Positions 33,190 to 43,850 of a stretch of DNA of 64,000 bases are shown one piece after another. The translations under genes were made by a program, and so were the position numbers. A model generated the notes under the pieces. It searched no databases. It saw only the letters and a program-made list of their open reading frames with translations, and was not told where the DNA came from. Position 1 is the first letter of the stretch. Each line of letters starts with the position of its first letter. This stretch comes from Monomorium pharaonis (taxonomy: Eukaryota; Arthropoda; Insecta; Hymenoptera; Formicidae), in contig NC_050471.1 in assembly GCF_013373865.1 (NCBI RefSeq), positions 14,884,983-14,948,982 on the forward strand, in the 5' to 3' direction.

Positions 33190-34352
33190 CCGTTTGCCCA
33201 CGTCAATATTGACCACGTAAATATTGGCCACGTCAATATTGACCACGTAAATATTGGCCACGTCAATATTGACCACGATCCCGATTGACCACGGGGTAGA
33301 TTGACCACGTCAATAATGGCCACGCATCATTATTGGCAACGCGTCAGTATTGGCCACGTCCATATTGGCCACGCGTAATATTGTCCACGTTAATAATGCC
33401 ACGTCAATATTAGCCACGCGTCATTATTGGTTGTGTCATTATTGGCCATCCGTTATTATTGGCCACACGTTATTATTGGCCACGCGTCATTATTGGCCAC
33501 GCATCAATATTGCCCACGTCAAAATTAATCAATTTTTTTGTTTAGCGTAAAAAATCACAAATACATGTGGTGCAAAGAATCCTTCACACAGTGAAAGGCA
33601 TATTATTTCGATAGCGCACATCCCAATAGCGTGAGTGAGTTCCAGATGCGCAGCCTGATAAAACAAACACAGTGTCAATCAGACAGAAATAAATTCGTGC
33701 AAAATTGTCAATGAAATTTTATAAGCATAGAGTGTTTATTAAATGTAGTCAAATATAAACGGGGAGGGAGGGGCAGAGAGTGTGGTTGGACCTCATTACG
33801 CGTAGAAAGTCGCAAACAAATGTGGTACAATACAAAGCGTGGACACTTCTTCGATGTGACCGCACAAACACATACACACACGGAGGGGTGCAAAAAGAGG
33901 TTTCACCCTCCTTCCCGCACCCATCCCATCGGTAGGGGTGCCCTAAAAAGTCGCAAACCCATGTGATAAGTCCGTTTGTTACTGTGTCCGTTTCGCACTG
34001 TGTGCGCTATCGGGATGTGCGCTATCAGAATGTGCGTTATCAGAATGTGCGCTATCGGGATGTACGCTATCAGGATGTGTGCTATCGGGATAATGTGCTT
34101 TTTACTTTGTGCGCTATTGAGCTAATATGCCTTTTTTTATTGTTCGATATCGGGACGTGTGCTATTGGGATATGCACTATCGGGAATTTACTACATCTTT
34201 ATGTGTGCTATCGGGATGTGCGCTATCGCACTGTGCGCTAACGGGACCCTTTCATTGACGTAACAAATATTGATGTGATCAATATTTACGTGGCCAATAT
34301 TGACGTGGCCAATCAGGACTGTGACCAATATTAACGTGGGCAAACGGGACGC
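33190..34352. mobile_element. 15-bp-unit foldback element 4, composite
   Basis: Outer ends CCGTTTGCCCACGTCAATAT (33190) and the inverse AATATTAACGTGGGCAAACG (34352). The left arm 33190-33530 repeats GGCCACGTCAATATT every 15 bp. A short matching right arm occupies 34255-34345. Inside lies a second set, with partial cores at 33545-33590 and 33797-33965, then 33968-34246 repeating GTGCGCTATCGGGAT every 15 bp and ending CTAACGGGACCCT. This looks like one foldback inserted in another. Confidence 0.7.
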
Positions 34353-34439
34353 TCCCTACAATATAACAATTACTTTTTTCTTCTTCCAACTTTGCAAGCA
34401 TTCGCTTGAAGAACTTCTTTATCATTACCATTTTTCTAG

Positions 34440-34735
34440 ATCGGAAGCATCTAAAATGGCCACGTCCGAAATGGCCAAACGTAAATTTGACCACGTTTAA
34501 AATGGTCACGTTTGAAACGGCCACGTTCAGAATGGCCACGGAATATATCGCAAGAAGTTCGATTTGCCCATGTCCGAAACGACCACGTTCGTAATGGCCA
34601 CGTTCGAAACAGCCACGTTCGTAGCAGCATTCCGAACGTGGCCATTTCGAATGTGGCCATTTAGAACGTGGCTATTTCGAACGTGGTCAAATTTACGCGT
34701 GGCTATATCAAACGTGGGCAAATTATATCCACTCT
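34440..34735. mobile_element. 15-bp-unit hairpin, no core (GGCCACGTTCGAAAT unit)
   Basis: Units ATGGCCACGTTCGAA run to about 34628, then invert as GAACGTGGCCATTTCGAA to 34725. The ends GATTTGCCCATGTCC (34561) and AAACGTGGGCAAATT (34724) are inverted and resemble the TTTGCCCACGT ends of element 4. The loop is only GTAGCAGCATTCC. Confidence 0.7.
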
Positions 34736-34787
34736 TCCAGATAATTTTTTAATTAAAAACTATTTATGACTCACTCATATATATATT

Positions 34788-35426
34788 GTGACATGGCAGT
34801 TCCGCTGCCGCGACGAACAGCGTCCCTCCCCCGTCACAAGCTGGGAAATCGCGTCGAGCGGAAAAGCGAGAGGCGAAAAGGAGATCTCCCAGGAAACTCG
34901 CGATGAACCTAGGAATTAGTTTTGAGTATTTCGTTTCTTTTCGGTTAACGCGACGGGTGCCTCACTGCGTGATCAACAGAGAGTTCGGAGGCGAGCCAGG
35001 GACGAGTGTGAAAGGAGGGACGTGCCGAAAGGCCCGATTAACGGCAGCCAAAAGCGGGGGACCGCTGAAGAGGCGAGACGAGTCAGCGAAGCGCGAGCGA
35101 GCGCAGCGTGACCGGAACAGCCGAGGCCGGTAGATGGAAAATCGGCGCCTCCCGTTGATAACAGAATGGCGGGCACACTGGAGGCGGAGACATGGAACCC
35201 AGGGTCACGGAATCGCCTCCGCGGACTGCGCGACCCTCTCGCGAGAAGCGGAGGACGGCGAGAACTATCGAGAAGCGCCGGAGGATGCCAGTGGAAAATT
35301 CTGTGTTCGTGGGAGATCCGTAGGGCCTCCGGAAGGATTTGAGCGCGCACGATCCTGCGGCCACAGAACTGCTCGCCCTGTTGTGATTGGAGTCACGCGA
35401 TGCACAAGGGCTAACGCGCGGGTGGC
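34788..35426. other. GC-rich stretch, possibly an LTR fragment
   Basis: TGTGACATGGCAGTTCCGCT at 34789 with a later GTCACAAG resembles the TGTGACGTGACAGC...GTCACAAG tip at 24272, so this may be the start of a related LTR. Open frames on both strands have no recognised domain. The array element begins at 35427. Confidence 0.35.
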
Positions 35427-36921
35427 ACTTACTTGGACATGGTTCAAATGGACACGGTGCTTTTGGACACGATACCTTGCGCATGGTTCAAATGACTACG
35501 GTGCATTTGCACACTGTGCATTTGAACACAAAAGAAATTTTATTAAAAATGTACACCAGTTATATGCACACGTAAAATTTGACCATCGGATATTTGCACA
35601 CGAAAAAATGCCACCGTTCACTTGAACACGTAAAAGTTGCACACCGCTCACTTGCACACCATTCACTTGCACACCGTTTACTAGCCCACTCATTTGCACA
35701 CCAAGAAATGCGCACCGATCATTTGCACACGAAAAGATGCGCACTGATCATTTGCACACGGAAAGATGCGCACCGATCATTTGCATACAGAAAGATGCGC
35801 ACTGATCACACAGGCACACAAAAAAAAGTGATTGGTCCGGCGGACTAGACTAGTCAAACCTTATGTATTTCGACCCGCTGAATCCGAATCCAAAATCAGA
35901 ATTGCAAAGTTAGCTCGCATTTCCTAACCTCAAAAAAATTTTTTTTTTATAATGTTGGTCCGGCGAAACAGAATAGTCTATCTTTATGTATTTTGACCCG
36001 CTGAATCCAAATTCAATGTCAGAATTGCTGCATTGGCTCATTTTCTTCTAACTTCAAAAAAACATCTTGTAAAAGCAGTTTGGGTCACAAATGTATAATG
36101 TTTTTTTGTGTGCCTGTGTCATTTGCACACGGGAGGATGCGCACTGATCATTTGCAGACGGAAAGATGCACACTAATCATTTGCACACGGAAAGATGCAC
36201 ACCGATCATTTGCACACCGTTCATTTGGACACGGTGCTTTTGGACACCGTTTATTTGCACACCGCTCAGTTGCACACCGTTCAATTGCACACCATTTAAA
36301 TCGCAAACCCATATGGTGCAGTGAATGTTTTACATACACACGCACACACACTGGGGGTGTGTATGTAACTCCTAACAGCCTTCGGTCTCCCTCCTGCACC
36401 CACCCCGTCCAAGTCGCTAACCCATGTACACATTGCAAACGTAGTCACAATGTATGAATATTTAATATGCGTTTGATTGAACGGTGTGCAATTGAACGGT
36501 GTGCAACTGAACGGTGTGCAAATAAACGGTGTGCATCTTTCCGTGTGCAAATAATCAGTGCGCACCTTTTCGTGTGCAAATGATCAGTGCGCATCTTTCC
36601 ATGTGCAAATGATCAGTGCGCATCTTTCCGTGTGCAAATGATCGGTGCGCATCTTTCCGTGTGCAAATGATCGGTGGGCATTTCTTGGTGTGCAAATGAG
36701 TGGTAGTCATGTGAACGGTGTGCATGTGAGCGGTGTGCAATGAATGGTGTGCAACTTTTACGTGTCCAAGTGAACGGTGGGCATTTTTTCGTGTGCAAAT
36801 ATCGGTGGTCAAATTTTACGTGTGCATATAACTGATGTACATTTTTTATAAAATTTCTTTTGTGTCCAAATGCACAGTGTGCAAATGCACCGTGGTCATT
36901 TAAACCGTGCGCAAGATATCG
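35427..36921. mobile_element. 15-bp-unit foldback element 5, best-preserved copy
   Basis: The left arm begins ACTTGGACATGGTTCAAATG and proceeds through TTTGCACACCGTTCA-type units. The core is at 36296-36475. The right arm is the inverse, ending GCGCAAGATATCGTG at 36921. Landmarks such as AAAGAAATTTTATTAAAAAT (35533) and ATAAAATTTCTTTTGTGTCC (36853) pair across the centre. The last roughly 40 bp of the right arm are missing. A 310-bp MITE sits in the left arm at 35809-36118. Confidence 0.8.
35809..36118 (+). mobile_element. Complete CACAGGCACACA MITE, 310 bp
   Basis: Perfect 18-bp inverted ends CACAGGCACACAAAAAAA, flanked by TCA on both sides (35806-35808, 36119-36121). The host array unit GATCATTTGCACACGG is restored if the insert and one TCA are removed, which fixes the duplication. 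Inside, two related halves share the GGTCCGGCG and TTTTGACCCGCTGAATCC text. No open frame. A 3-bp duplication is seen in Harbinger and CACTA groups, but the family is not settled. Confidence 0.85.
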
Positions 36922-37480
36922 TGGCGGAGGAGAGGACGACTATCGGTGAGGTGGCCCGTACTTTCGCGACGAGCTTATAAAGGCACTGGCCGGCGAACCA
37001 CACCGTTCTTGTTCTGCATCCGACGTAGATTAGTGTTGGTTTTGCGTAAGCCGCGGGGCGGCCTCGCGATTTTGGGTACCGTCGGATTCAAGCGATAGGG
37101 GCGATATCGTATCAGATATTGTGGCCACGGAGGAAAGTGGATCGCGTTAGCGGTTCCCTCAGGAAAAGAGCGACCGCGTGCACCGCAGAGCTCTCGCCCG
37201 TGCGAACTGTGTTACGCCGCATGAAAAAAGTAGTCCCCGCGGGTGCCGTTCGCGAGTATTGCGTCGCGCAAGTATCTTTTTTGTTAGGATCGGTATTGGG
37301 AAAAGCAAGCGTCGCGGGCCGAATATCCGGGAGCGCGTAGTCGTTATCCGGTCAATTCTCTCGCGACTTTGCGTTCGCGGTCCATCACTGCCGGAATTGT
37401 CGGCACGTCTCGCTCGCCCGAAGTAAAGTGTATTGTGCATAATGGAAACCGTGATCGCTACGGGACTCTTGGAATTGTAG
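36922..37480 (+). other. GC-rich stretch with TATA-like box
   Basis: Sharp change from array to GC-rich DNA at 36922. CTTATAAAGGC at about 36975 could be a core promoter. Together with 34788-35426 this could be one GC-rich LTR interrupted by the array element, but I could not find matching target duplications. No domain is recognised in the open frames. Confidence 0.3.
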
Positions 37481-37489
37481 AGCCGGTTC

Positions 37490-37745
37490 AAATGATAGGC
37501 GAATACAGCGATTTGTATTTGAAAACGGATGTTTTGTTGTTGACCGATATTTTTGAAAATTTTTGTGATAAATTAATTTATCGAAATTTACAGTCCCGAC
37601 CCCGCCCATTACATTACCGGGTTTCACATAAAATGCTATGCTTAAAAATACGCGTTAATTTTGAGTTATTCGCCGACAATGATGTGGTTTATCGAGCGCG
37701 GTATACGCAGAGGTCTGAGTCAATATTCCGGCAAATACGCGTGTA
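37490..37745 (+). pseudogene. Polinton/Maverick DNA polymerase B fragment, copy B
   Basis: Contains IGEYSDLYLKTDVLLLTDIF and ENFCDK, then in shifting frames FELFADNDVV and FIERGIRRGLSQYSGKYA. This is the exonuclease III motif region and the segment after it, equivalent to 24175-24267 of the minus-strand copy and a little further. At least two frameshifts. The N-terminal half is absent here. Confidence 0.72.
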
Positions 37746-38466
37746 AAAAGGTCGGAGCGCATTTTTTTTTTTTTAAAGTCGTAAAGAGGAGGGGTTTAAA
37801 TCTCACGTCGGCATTGAATGTAGTCCTCACGAATGCCAAAAAATTCATCATTTAAACATTTCCAACAATTTTCTGAAAATAGTTGCGGAAACGCGCTGAT
37901 TTCGCCATTTGGTCCGCATTTCTATGCAAAGCCAACGGCATTGAAACCTAATTCCACGAAAGATTTCTATACAGCAACTTTTATTAGATTCGACGAAGAT
38001 AGTTATGCTTTCTGGGCTTGTGAAACCACAGTTTTGAACCCACAATCAAATTATTTATGTCGTACTTTTTAGGTTACCTGCTACAAACTCACGGAACTCG
38101 CAACTCGCAACTTGCTCGTGATGATTTGGCTATACCGGACAGCATTGAGTTGTCACGAATCATGATGATAGTAGATGGTTGTGCTTATCATATATTTCGG
38201 TCCTAGAGAAAATTACTCGGATAGCCATTATCGTAAACACCCATAGAGAAATAACAATCGCTTTTATATTATAGAATAAACTCAACATTGTTTTTGTCAA
38301 TTTTAACAGATAAATTCTGTGACTGATAACAAGGAACATTTTTATTGCGTGAAATTGAAAATACGTGCACATTGTGTTACTTTTTTTTTCAATAATTCTA
38401 AAATATTAAAACATCACTTGAATTAACACAACAGAAATATGTTAAAGTAACAAACAAAAGTGTTAA
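37746..38466. other. Stretch without recognisable gene in the Polinton relic
   Basis: An open frame at 37833-38072 (FIRFDEDSYAFWACETTV) has protein-like composition but no family match. It lies in the direction of the flanking Polinton genes. Confidence 0.35.
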
Positions 38467-38715
38467 AGAGGTTCGCAAAAACTGCCCGTTTTTCGGCCCT
38501 CGATTTTAAAATTAATTCATACGTCAAATGATAGCATATAATAAGACATTATTAAAAAAGAAGTTTTACGTTGAGCATACGTTTTTGAGATATAGGGCTG
38601 AAACTTTTTTAAAATAATGTCTCATCATAAGCTATCATTTGACGTAAAAATCGATTTCAAAAGCGAGGGCCAAAAAACGGGCAAAAAGTTTACTTACTTT
38701 GTGGACCCTCTCTTA
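38467..38715. mobile_element. Hairpin MITE inside the Polinton relic
   Basis: GAGGTTCGC...GCCCGTTTTTCGGCCCTCG at the left pairs with CGAGGGCCAAAAAACGGGC...GACCCTC at the right, and ATACGTCAAATGATAGC with GCTATCATTTGACGTA further in. About 100-bp arms with a short loop. Confidence 0.7.
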
Positions 38716-38984
38716 ACATAAAAATTTTAACAAGGACCAATTTTAACATAAACACAAAATGTTTTTTACTGTGTACCATTACGACGAGTGAATTTCTGTA
38801 CGATCGATATAGATATAAAAGACGAGCTTGGCAAAGGAATACCATTTTAATCCGGGAGGTTAACGTGGCACTTTAAACAGTTCCAGTAATTAGTTTTAAA
38901 CGTTAACAAAAAAGTTTAAATAAAATGAATTCAACATAAATATCATGCTAGAGAAGGAGGAGGAGAAATGTTATAATTCAGCAG

Positions 38985-39274
38985 ACACTTGAGGCGGAGG
39001 GATACCATGAGTTTTCATCGAGTCGTCATATCAACGCGGATACGGAATCGAGAGTTTTCTCAGTGGATTATTCAGAAAAGCACTTCCTTACTTGAGTAAA
39101 GGTGTACGTGCGTTTGGTAAAAAAGCTTTACGTGCTGGTATTAATTTGATAGACGATGTTGAAAATAATAATCCGTTGAAGGAGGCGCTCAAAAATCGAT
39201 TCAAAGAATTTCGAAGAAATCTTAAAAGAAAAGCCGAAGAGAAAATTAAAAACCTAATAAAAGGATCAAGATAA
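38985..39274 (+). pseudogene. Polinton-type small basic protein
   Basis: The frame holds YGIESFLSGLFRKALPYLSK, GVRAFGKKALRAGINLIDDV and a lysine/arginine-rich tail to a stop at 39272. A glycine-rich start, a hydrophobic stretch and a basic tail match a small protein found beside capsid genes in Polinton/Maverick and adintovirus-like elements, where it has been compared with adenovirus core proteins. An in-frame TGA near 39008 breaks it. It sits just upstream of the capsid relic in the same direction. Confidence 0.6.
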
Positions 39275-39559
39275 AAAATATCGACGATAAAGTTGGCACA
39301 TCAGTTCCCTTTCGCTAATCACATCGCATCGCGGCAACAAAGACGGCTTTGCGTAAACGTCAGATAAACAAAAAGAAAGCATCGAAAAGCAGTACGCGAG
39401 AAAAAAAGCGGTTAAAAGATTGCCAAAGAAAAAAATATCCGACATTTTCTGTTAATCTTCGACGGAAGTTACGGTGTGAGAAATAAACATGTCTTTTCTT
39501 CATACTTCTCGAACGAGTGTTTAAAGAGTGAACTCGATCTTTTCTCTTTACCTTCCACA

Positions 39560-40800
39560 TAAATCAGCATAGAGAGCTCGCAATGGATTTATTACAAACC
39601 CATAACATCTCTCATCAACGATGTCCCTATAAAATTTGTCATACTCGGTCATGGGGAAGATTACTTGGATCTCACGCATGTTAAGTATTTGTCTACGTGT
39701 AGATTCCACTCCTCTTGCAGGTGGGGAGAAAAATATCTAATGCCAGCACGGACAAAGTAGGCCCTGTAAATAATTTGTTACATTCCATGTTTAATCAAAT
39801 CGATGTATATTTTAATCAAAACTCATGTCGCCTCTAAACAACGCTTACGCATACCGCGCCTACATCAAGGCTTTGTTAAACTAAGTTTCACCCGTAAAAT
39901 CCTCCCACCTGACCGCCTGTCTATGAATATACGCTTTCATGAGACGCTCGCGTTACATTCAATCAGGGCAAGCGTTAGATCTCATAGGACATCTTCACTG
40001 CGACGTTTTCAATCAAGATAAACTTTTATTTAATGGAATAGAAGTTAGAATGAGACTCGTTCGTTCAAAGATTTTTTTTATCTAATTGAATTTAGTTTTA
40101 CGTCAAAAATTCTTATTTTAAACCCTAGTTTACTCGTAAGAAGAGCAAAAATAACCCGAAGTGTTACTCCCGCACGCTGAAATGCTGAGTGAGACCACTG
40201 CCAAATATTCTCTTACGAGAGTAGAAGTTAAAACGTTTACGATACACACTCGGACCTTATGGCTGAATTAATAGATAACGCGATCTTCAAACAACTGCCA
40301 AAACGCGTAATCGTCGGTTTTGTAGATAACAAAGCGTTTAACGATGATAGAACGACGATAGAAAATTAAACCTGTTTAATTTCAAAAACTATGGTATAAA
40401 TTTCTTTTCACTATACGTCGACGGTGTCTGTGTCCTCGTAGACCTCTACAGCCGAACTTCTCGAAAGATGAGCCGCTCTACGTCAAAGCCTATCATACAT
40501 TCTTTTCAGGAATCAATATTCACTTTTTGAACGAGGGTAATTCTTCTATAAGTAGAGAAGATTATGTCGATGGATACACGCTTTTCGCTTTCGATCTCAT
40601 TCTCGATCTCACTCCCGATTTATCCGCAAATTGCGCCGGACATTGGAATCTCGTAAAACATGGCAGTCTACGATTAGAAGTACGATTTGTAAAACCACTT
40701 TCCGCGACAATTAATTGCATCGTTTGTGCCGAGTTTGATAACGTTTTAGAAATCGACTCTTCTCGTTAAATTATCGTCAACTTTTCGTTGGATAACATAT
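39560..40800 (+). pseudogene. Polinton major capsid protein (F54H12.2-like), decayed
   Basis: Pieces in all three frames, in the right order, match the double-jelly-roll major capsid protein of Polinton/Maverick elements (annotated in animals as F54H12.2-like): NNLLHSMFNQIDVYFNQ at about 39770, CDVFNQDKLLFNGIEV (about 40000), TTAKYSLTRVEVKTF (about 40200), LPKRVIVGFVDNKAFND (about 40300) and a long intact stretch at 40560-40769 (SANCAGHWNLVKHGSLRLEV, AEFDNVLEIDSSR). Many frameshifts and stops, so no capsid can be made. It lies between the basic protein and a further unknown gene, all on the plus strand. Confidence 0.75.
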
Positions 40801-41040
40801 TTGGCGTTAACGTAAATCATACTCTACTGTTTTTTCGACGACTTTTTTTTTAATTATGTAAAAGAAAATTCAGTTTTGAACGAAACATCGTCGTAGCCAC
40901 CACGATTGACGAGATTACCGGAGTAAAGTGAAAAAAAACTCTTAGAAACGGATATAGTCATTTACGTTTAAGGCTTTCGTAACGCCGAATAAAAATTCAT
41001 TTCAAAAGAAACCACTGTTATCGCGATTAACACTGTGATC

Positions 41041-41549
41041 ATCGGATCAATGGATTATGATGCCGCCTTGTTTATTTGACGAATTACCCGAGAGATCGAA
41101 ACGGGGAAAACAATTGGCTTTTATGAAATTACTATGTATCGAATGGTTCGACGGTGAAGTCAATCTTATGTATTTCACGGGACAACTACGCAAAATTACA
41201 TGTGGAGTCCGCTTCATCTATACCAGCAGACAGGAAAAGGCAAGTTACTTACGTAATCTGCTCTCTAGAAACGTATATAACCTGGTAGGACATTCCCCGC
41301 CATTCAAAAATTTGCCTGATGCCGACGAACGGATTTCGCGCTAACGTTAAATATCTTTGCGCATTACGCAACGCTTACAAATTTAAAGGAGTTCCACTGC
41401 TAAATCAAAATGAACAAATTTTTATGAAATTTTGTAGAAAAGTTGAAATTAGTGATATAAATTGGCTGTCAAAATTTCAGAAATCTGAACTATCTACTTA
41501 TTTAGATATTAAATATTTTATTAACATGGGCTCTTATGGAAATCGATGA
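41041..41549 (+). pseudogene. Uncharacterised Polinton-region gene
   Basis: Two overlapping frames read MMPPCLFDELPERSKRGKQL ... SRNVYNLVGHSPPFKNLPDA and then FRANVKYLCALRNAYKFKGV ... DIKYFINMGSYGNR, joined by a frameshift near 41335. No domain recognised. Position between capsid and protease suggests a further element gene. Confidence 0.45.
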
Positions 41550-42317
41550 ATTTTCAAGATTTTTTAATTTGTCGTATTACGTAGAAGTAATGAACAGATG
41601 TTAATGAAACTTTACAACGATGTATTTTAGCTGTCCAGAAAAGTACTGTTAAATTTTTAAAGCGATGCACTTACTTGTTTGAGTGAAATAATTAATAAGA
41701 TGAAAAAAGTTTACAATAATCGAAGTAATACAGCACGTGTGGTAAATGTGTGCTAGTGATATAACATAAGCTTCAAATTGTTGTATTTAATTATCTAAGG
41801 GTGATATAATAGTGAAGAATGTTTATTCTCAATTTAAAAAAAAATTACTTCAGTAATGAAAATAATACTTTATAGCCAAATTTTGTCTTATATTCACCAT
41901 TATTAATTTTAGATCATATACAGCAAAAAAAAGGCAACAAAATGGTCATTTGAACATTTTTCCTTACTTGAACCTCTGTGCCACTTATTGTGCCGGACCT
42001 CAGCAGAGGAACTCCCTTAAACGCTGGTTAAACGAACGAAACATTCGTCGCTCCTGGCACGCTAGTCTTTCTAGCGATCATACAGATGAAAGCGTCGATG
42101 AAAAACAAGAAAAAGAAGAAAAACAAGCAGAGAACGTTCAAAGCGAATAAGTAAAAATCAAAGAACCGTTATCCAACAAAGGGAAAAAAATTATCTTATC
42201 AAAACAACGTCATCACACATTCTTGCTAACTCCGAACCAATACCAACGTCATCTCTCAGCTCCGATAGTTCGAGTAAATAGTTAAACGTCAAAAGTACAC
42301 AAACGATTCTTCTTATC
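41550..42317 (+). other. Spacer with a short charged frame
   Basis: 41950-42150 encodes a 66-residue frame with SLKRWLNERNIRRSWHAS and an acidic, lysine-rich tail. It might be a remnant of another element gene. The rest is AT-rich without recognisable content. Confidence 0.3.
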
Positions 42318-42830
42318 CACCCAGCTTCATTGAATTCGCTGGAAATTTTATGTGCGTTGCATCAGGTAAATGTCAAGTACGCGGGAGTTTATCCAGCAGA
42401 CAGATTGAGAATGTGGACGAGGTCGACAGTCATCGTCGCTAACATGGACGATCATGATCGACCTGGCGAATACTGGATCGCGTTTACCTCGACGAACGCA
42501 GAACATATTTTGATAGTTATTACCGCCCTTGGATACCAGATTCCTCTTACGACTGCGACGAAACTCAGTGCAGTATCAATGGAAGACCGAGCCTCTGCAA
42601 GGACTGCTTTCTCAAACTTGTGGACAATGTTACTGCTGCGTTTTTCTACATTTTATGTTTAACGGTTATAATCTTAATCGGTTTCTTGATCTATTTTTTT
42701 CTGATTGTGAGTACAACGATAAAATAATAATAGAAAAATTTTGTGACTTTCTTATTCGTAATAAAATAAGAAAATGTGTAAAGCTTCAAACGTGCTGCCA
42801 TATGCAATTTTGTATTTATAGAAAGTAAGA
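42318..42830 (+). pseudogene. Polinton adenain-type cysteine protease, frameshifted
   Basis: The first frame reads GVYPADRLRMWTRSTVIVAN and DRPGEYWIAF. After frameshifts the second reads YQIP/MDTRFLLRLRR, then LSQTCGQCYCCVFLHFMFNG and a helical tail. The overall order (substrate-binding start, Y-W-I region near the catalytic histidine, a YFDS acidic site visible in a third frame near 42510, and the Gln-Cys oxyanion/nucleophile segment) is that of the adenovirus-type protease carried by Polintons. Two frameshifts at 42500-42540 and a Y in place of the usual catalytic His make it non-functional. Last recognisable gene of this relic. Confidence 0.65.
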
Positions 42831-43850
42831 TATATAAGAGCAGTAATGTAACAAATAAACATTTTTATTTGTAATATTTTAATTTTAACCTTCGTTTTTT
42901 CTTCCTAAACTCTTCCATAATGCATAGTCGTAATTAGTCTTTCTTATTTTTTTCGTAATTATTTATCCGACGTTAAATTGTACATCCGTTTTAATTTAAT
43001 TAGGTCTACATAATAAGAAAAAAAATTAAAAACTTCTAAATAATATTTTTTTTTTCATTAATCATAAAGCAAGCGTTTATGCTTCATCGTATTTAGTCGT
43101 CACCCTTTGTTCTTACTTTTTTTATCCTGCACTTTCCCCTCGTCTCGAACAAAATCCGAAATGAATTGCCCTCATCCCCACTCTTCTTTCAGTAGTATGC
43201 GCACGAAAAGCCTGCACATTTAGGTATTTCTTTTACCCCACTTCCTCCGACTTCCGAAAATCTCACATGTTCTTAGTCTCCATTTTGCCTGGCCCTCTCC
43301 TCCTTCGTCTTAAGCAAAATCCGACCCAATTTTCTTTCAACCCCCACTCACCCTTTCTCGGGACCTTCTCACAATCTTTACCTTCATTCCTTCGCGGGTA
43401 ATTTCAATGCAAACCAATCAGAACGACCCGACTCATCACTTAGATTACATCCCCCTACCATCAATAGCCAATCAGAAGTTAAGAAAACCATCTGACTATC
43501 TTCCCGAAATAAATGGAAAAAATTATGATTTTTGTGGTTTTTTTTCATGGTTTCCGTCATGAAAATCAAATTTGCGCCAAGTTTTACTATCACATTTGTA
43601 ATTAGCGCACCAAAATATGTAAGAATATGTAGTTTCATAAAAATCGGGGGTCCGACCTATACGGAAGTTTATCCGACAAAAGATTGAGAATTAATTATGT
43701 AGCTTTGCATATATATAAAGCAGCGCACTAAAGGATTAAATTATATATTAAATTAGTTAAAAAATTATTTTTTGCGAAATAAAAATATGTTATTTGCTAA
43801 AATAAGTCTCAACAAATATTTTTATTAGTTATGTACCATTTATAACTTAC
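42831..43850. other. Intronic non-coding sequence
   Basis: No gene seen. A pyrimidine-rich block (CTTCCTCCGACTTCC and similar) occupies about 43080-43380. The DHTKD1 5' splice site follows at 43850. Confidence 0.5.

Larger units (their letters stand above)
6975..43850 (-). other. DHTKD1: 36.9-kb intron of DHTKD1, filled with mobile elements
   Basis: The donor CATTCAG|GTAAGT at 43851/43850 and the acceptor TATTTAG|ATACATGG at 6975/6974 are both phase 0. The flanking peptides (DKVINIQ and IHGDAAYPGQG) join without a gap into the conserved E1 sequence. The intron is inferred from exon order, not from RNA. It holds almost all of the transposons listed between these points. Confidence 0.85.

Noticed and set aside
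29140..36921. CRISPR-like array
   Set aside because: The repeats are continuous 15-bp units without unique spacers, invert around a centre, and lie in a eukaryotic intron.
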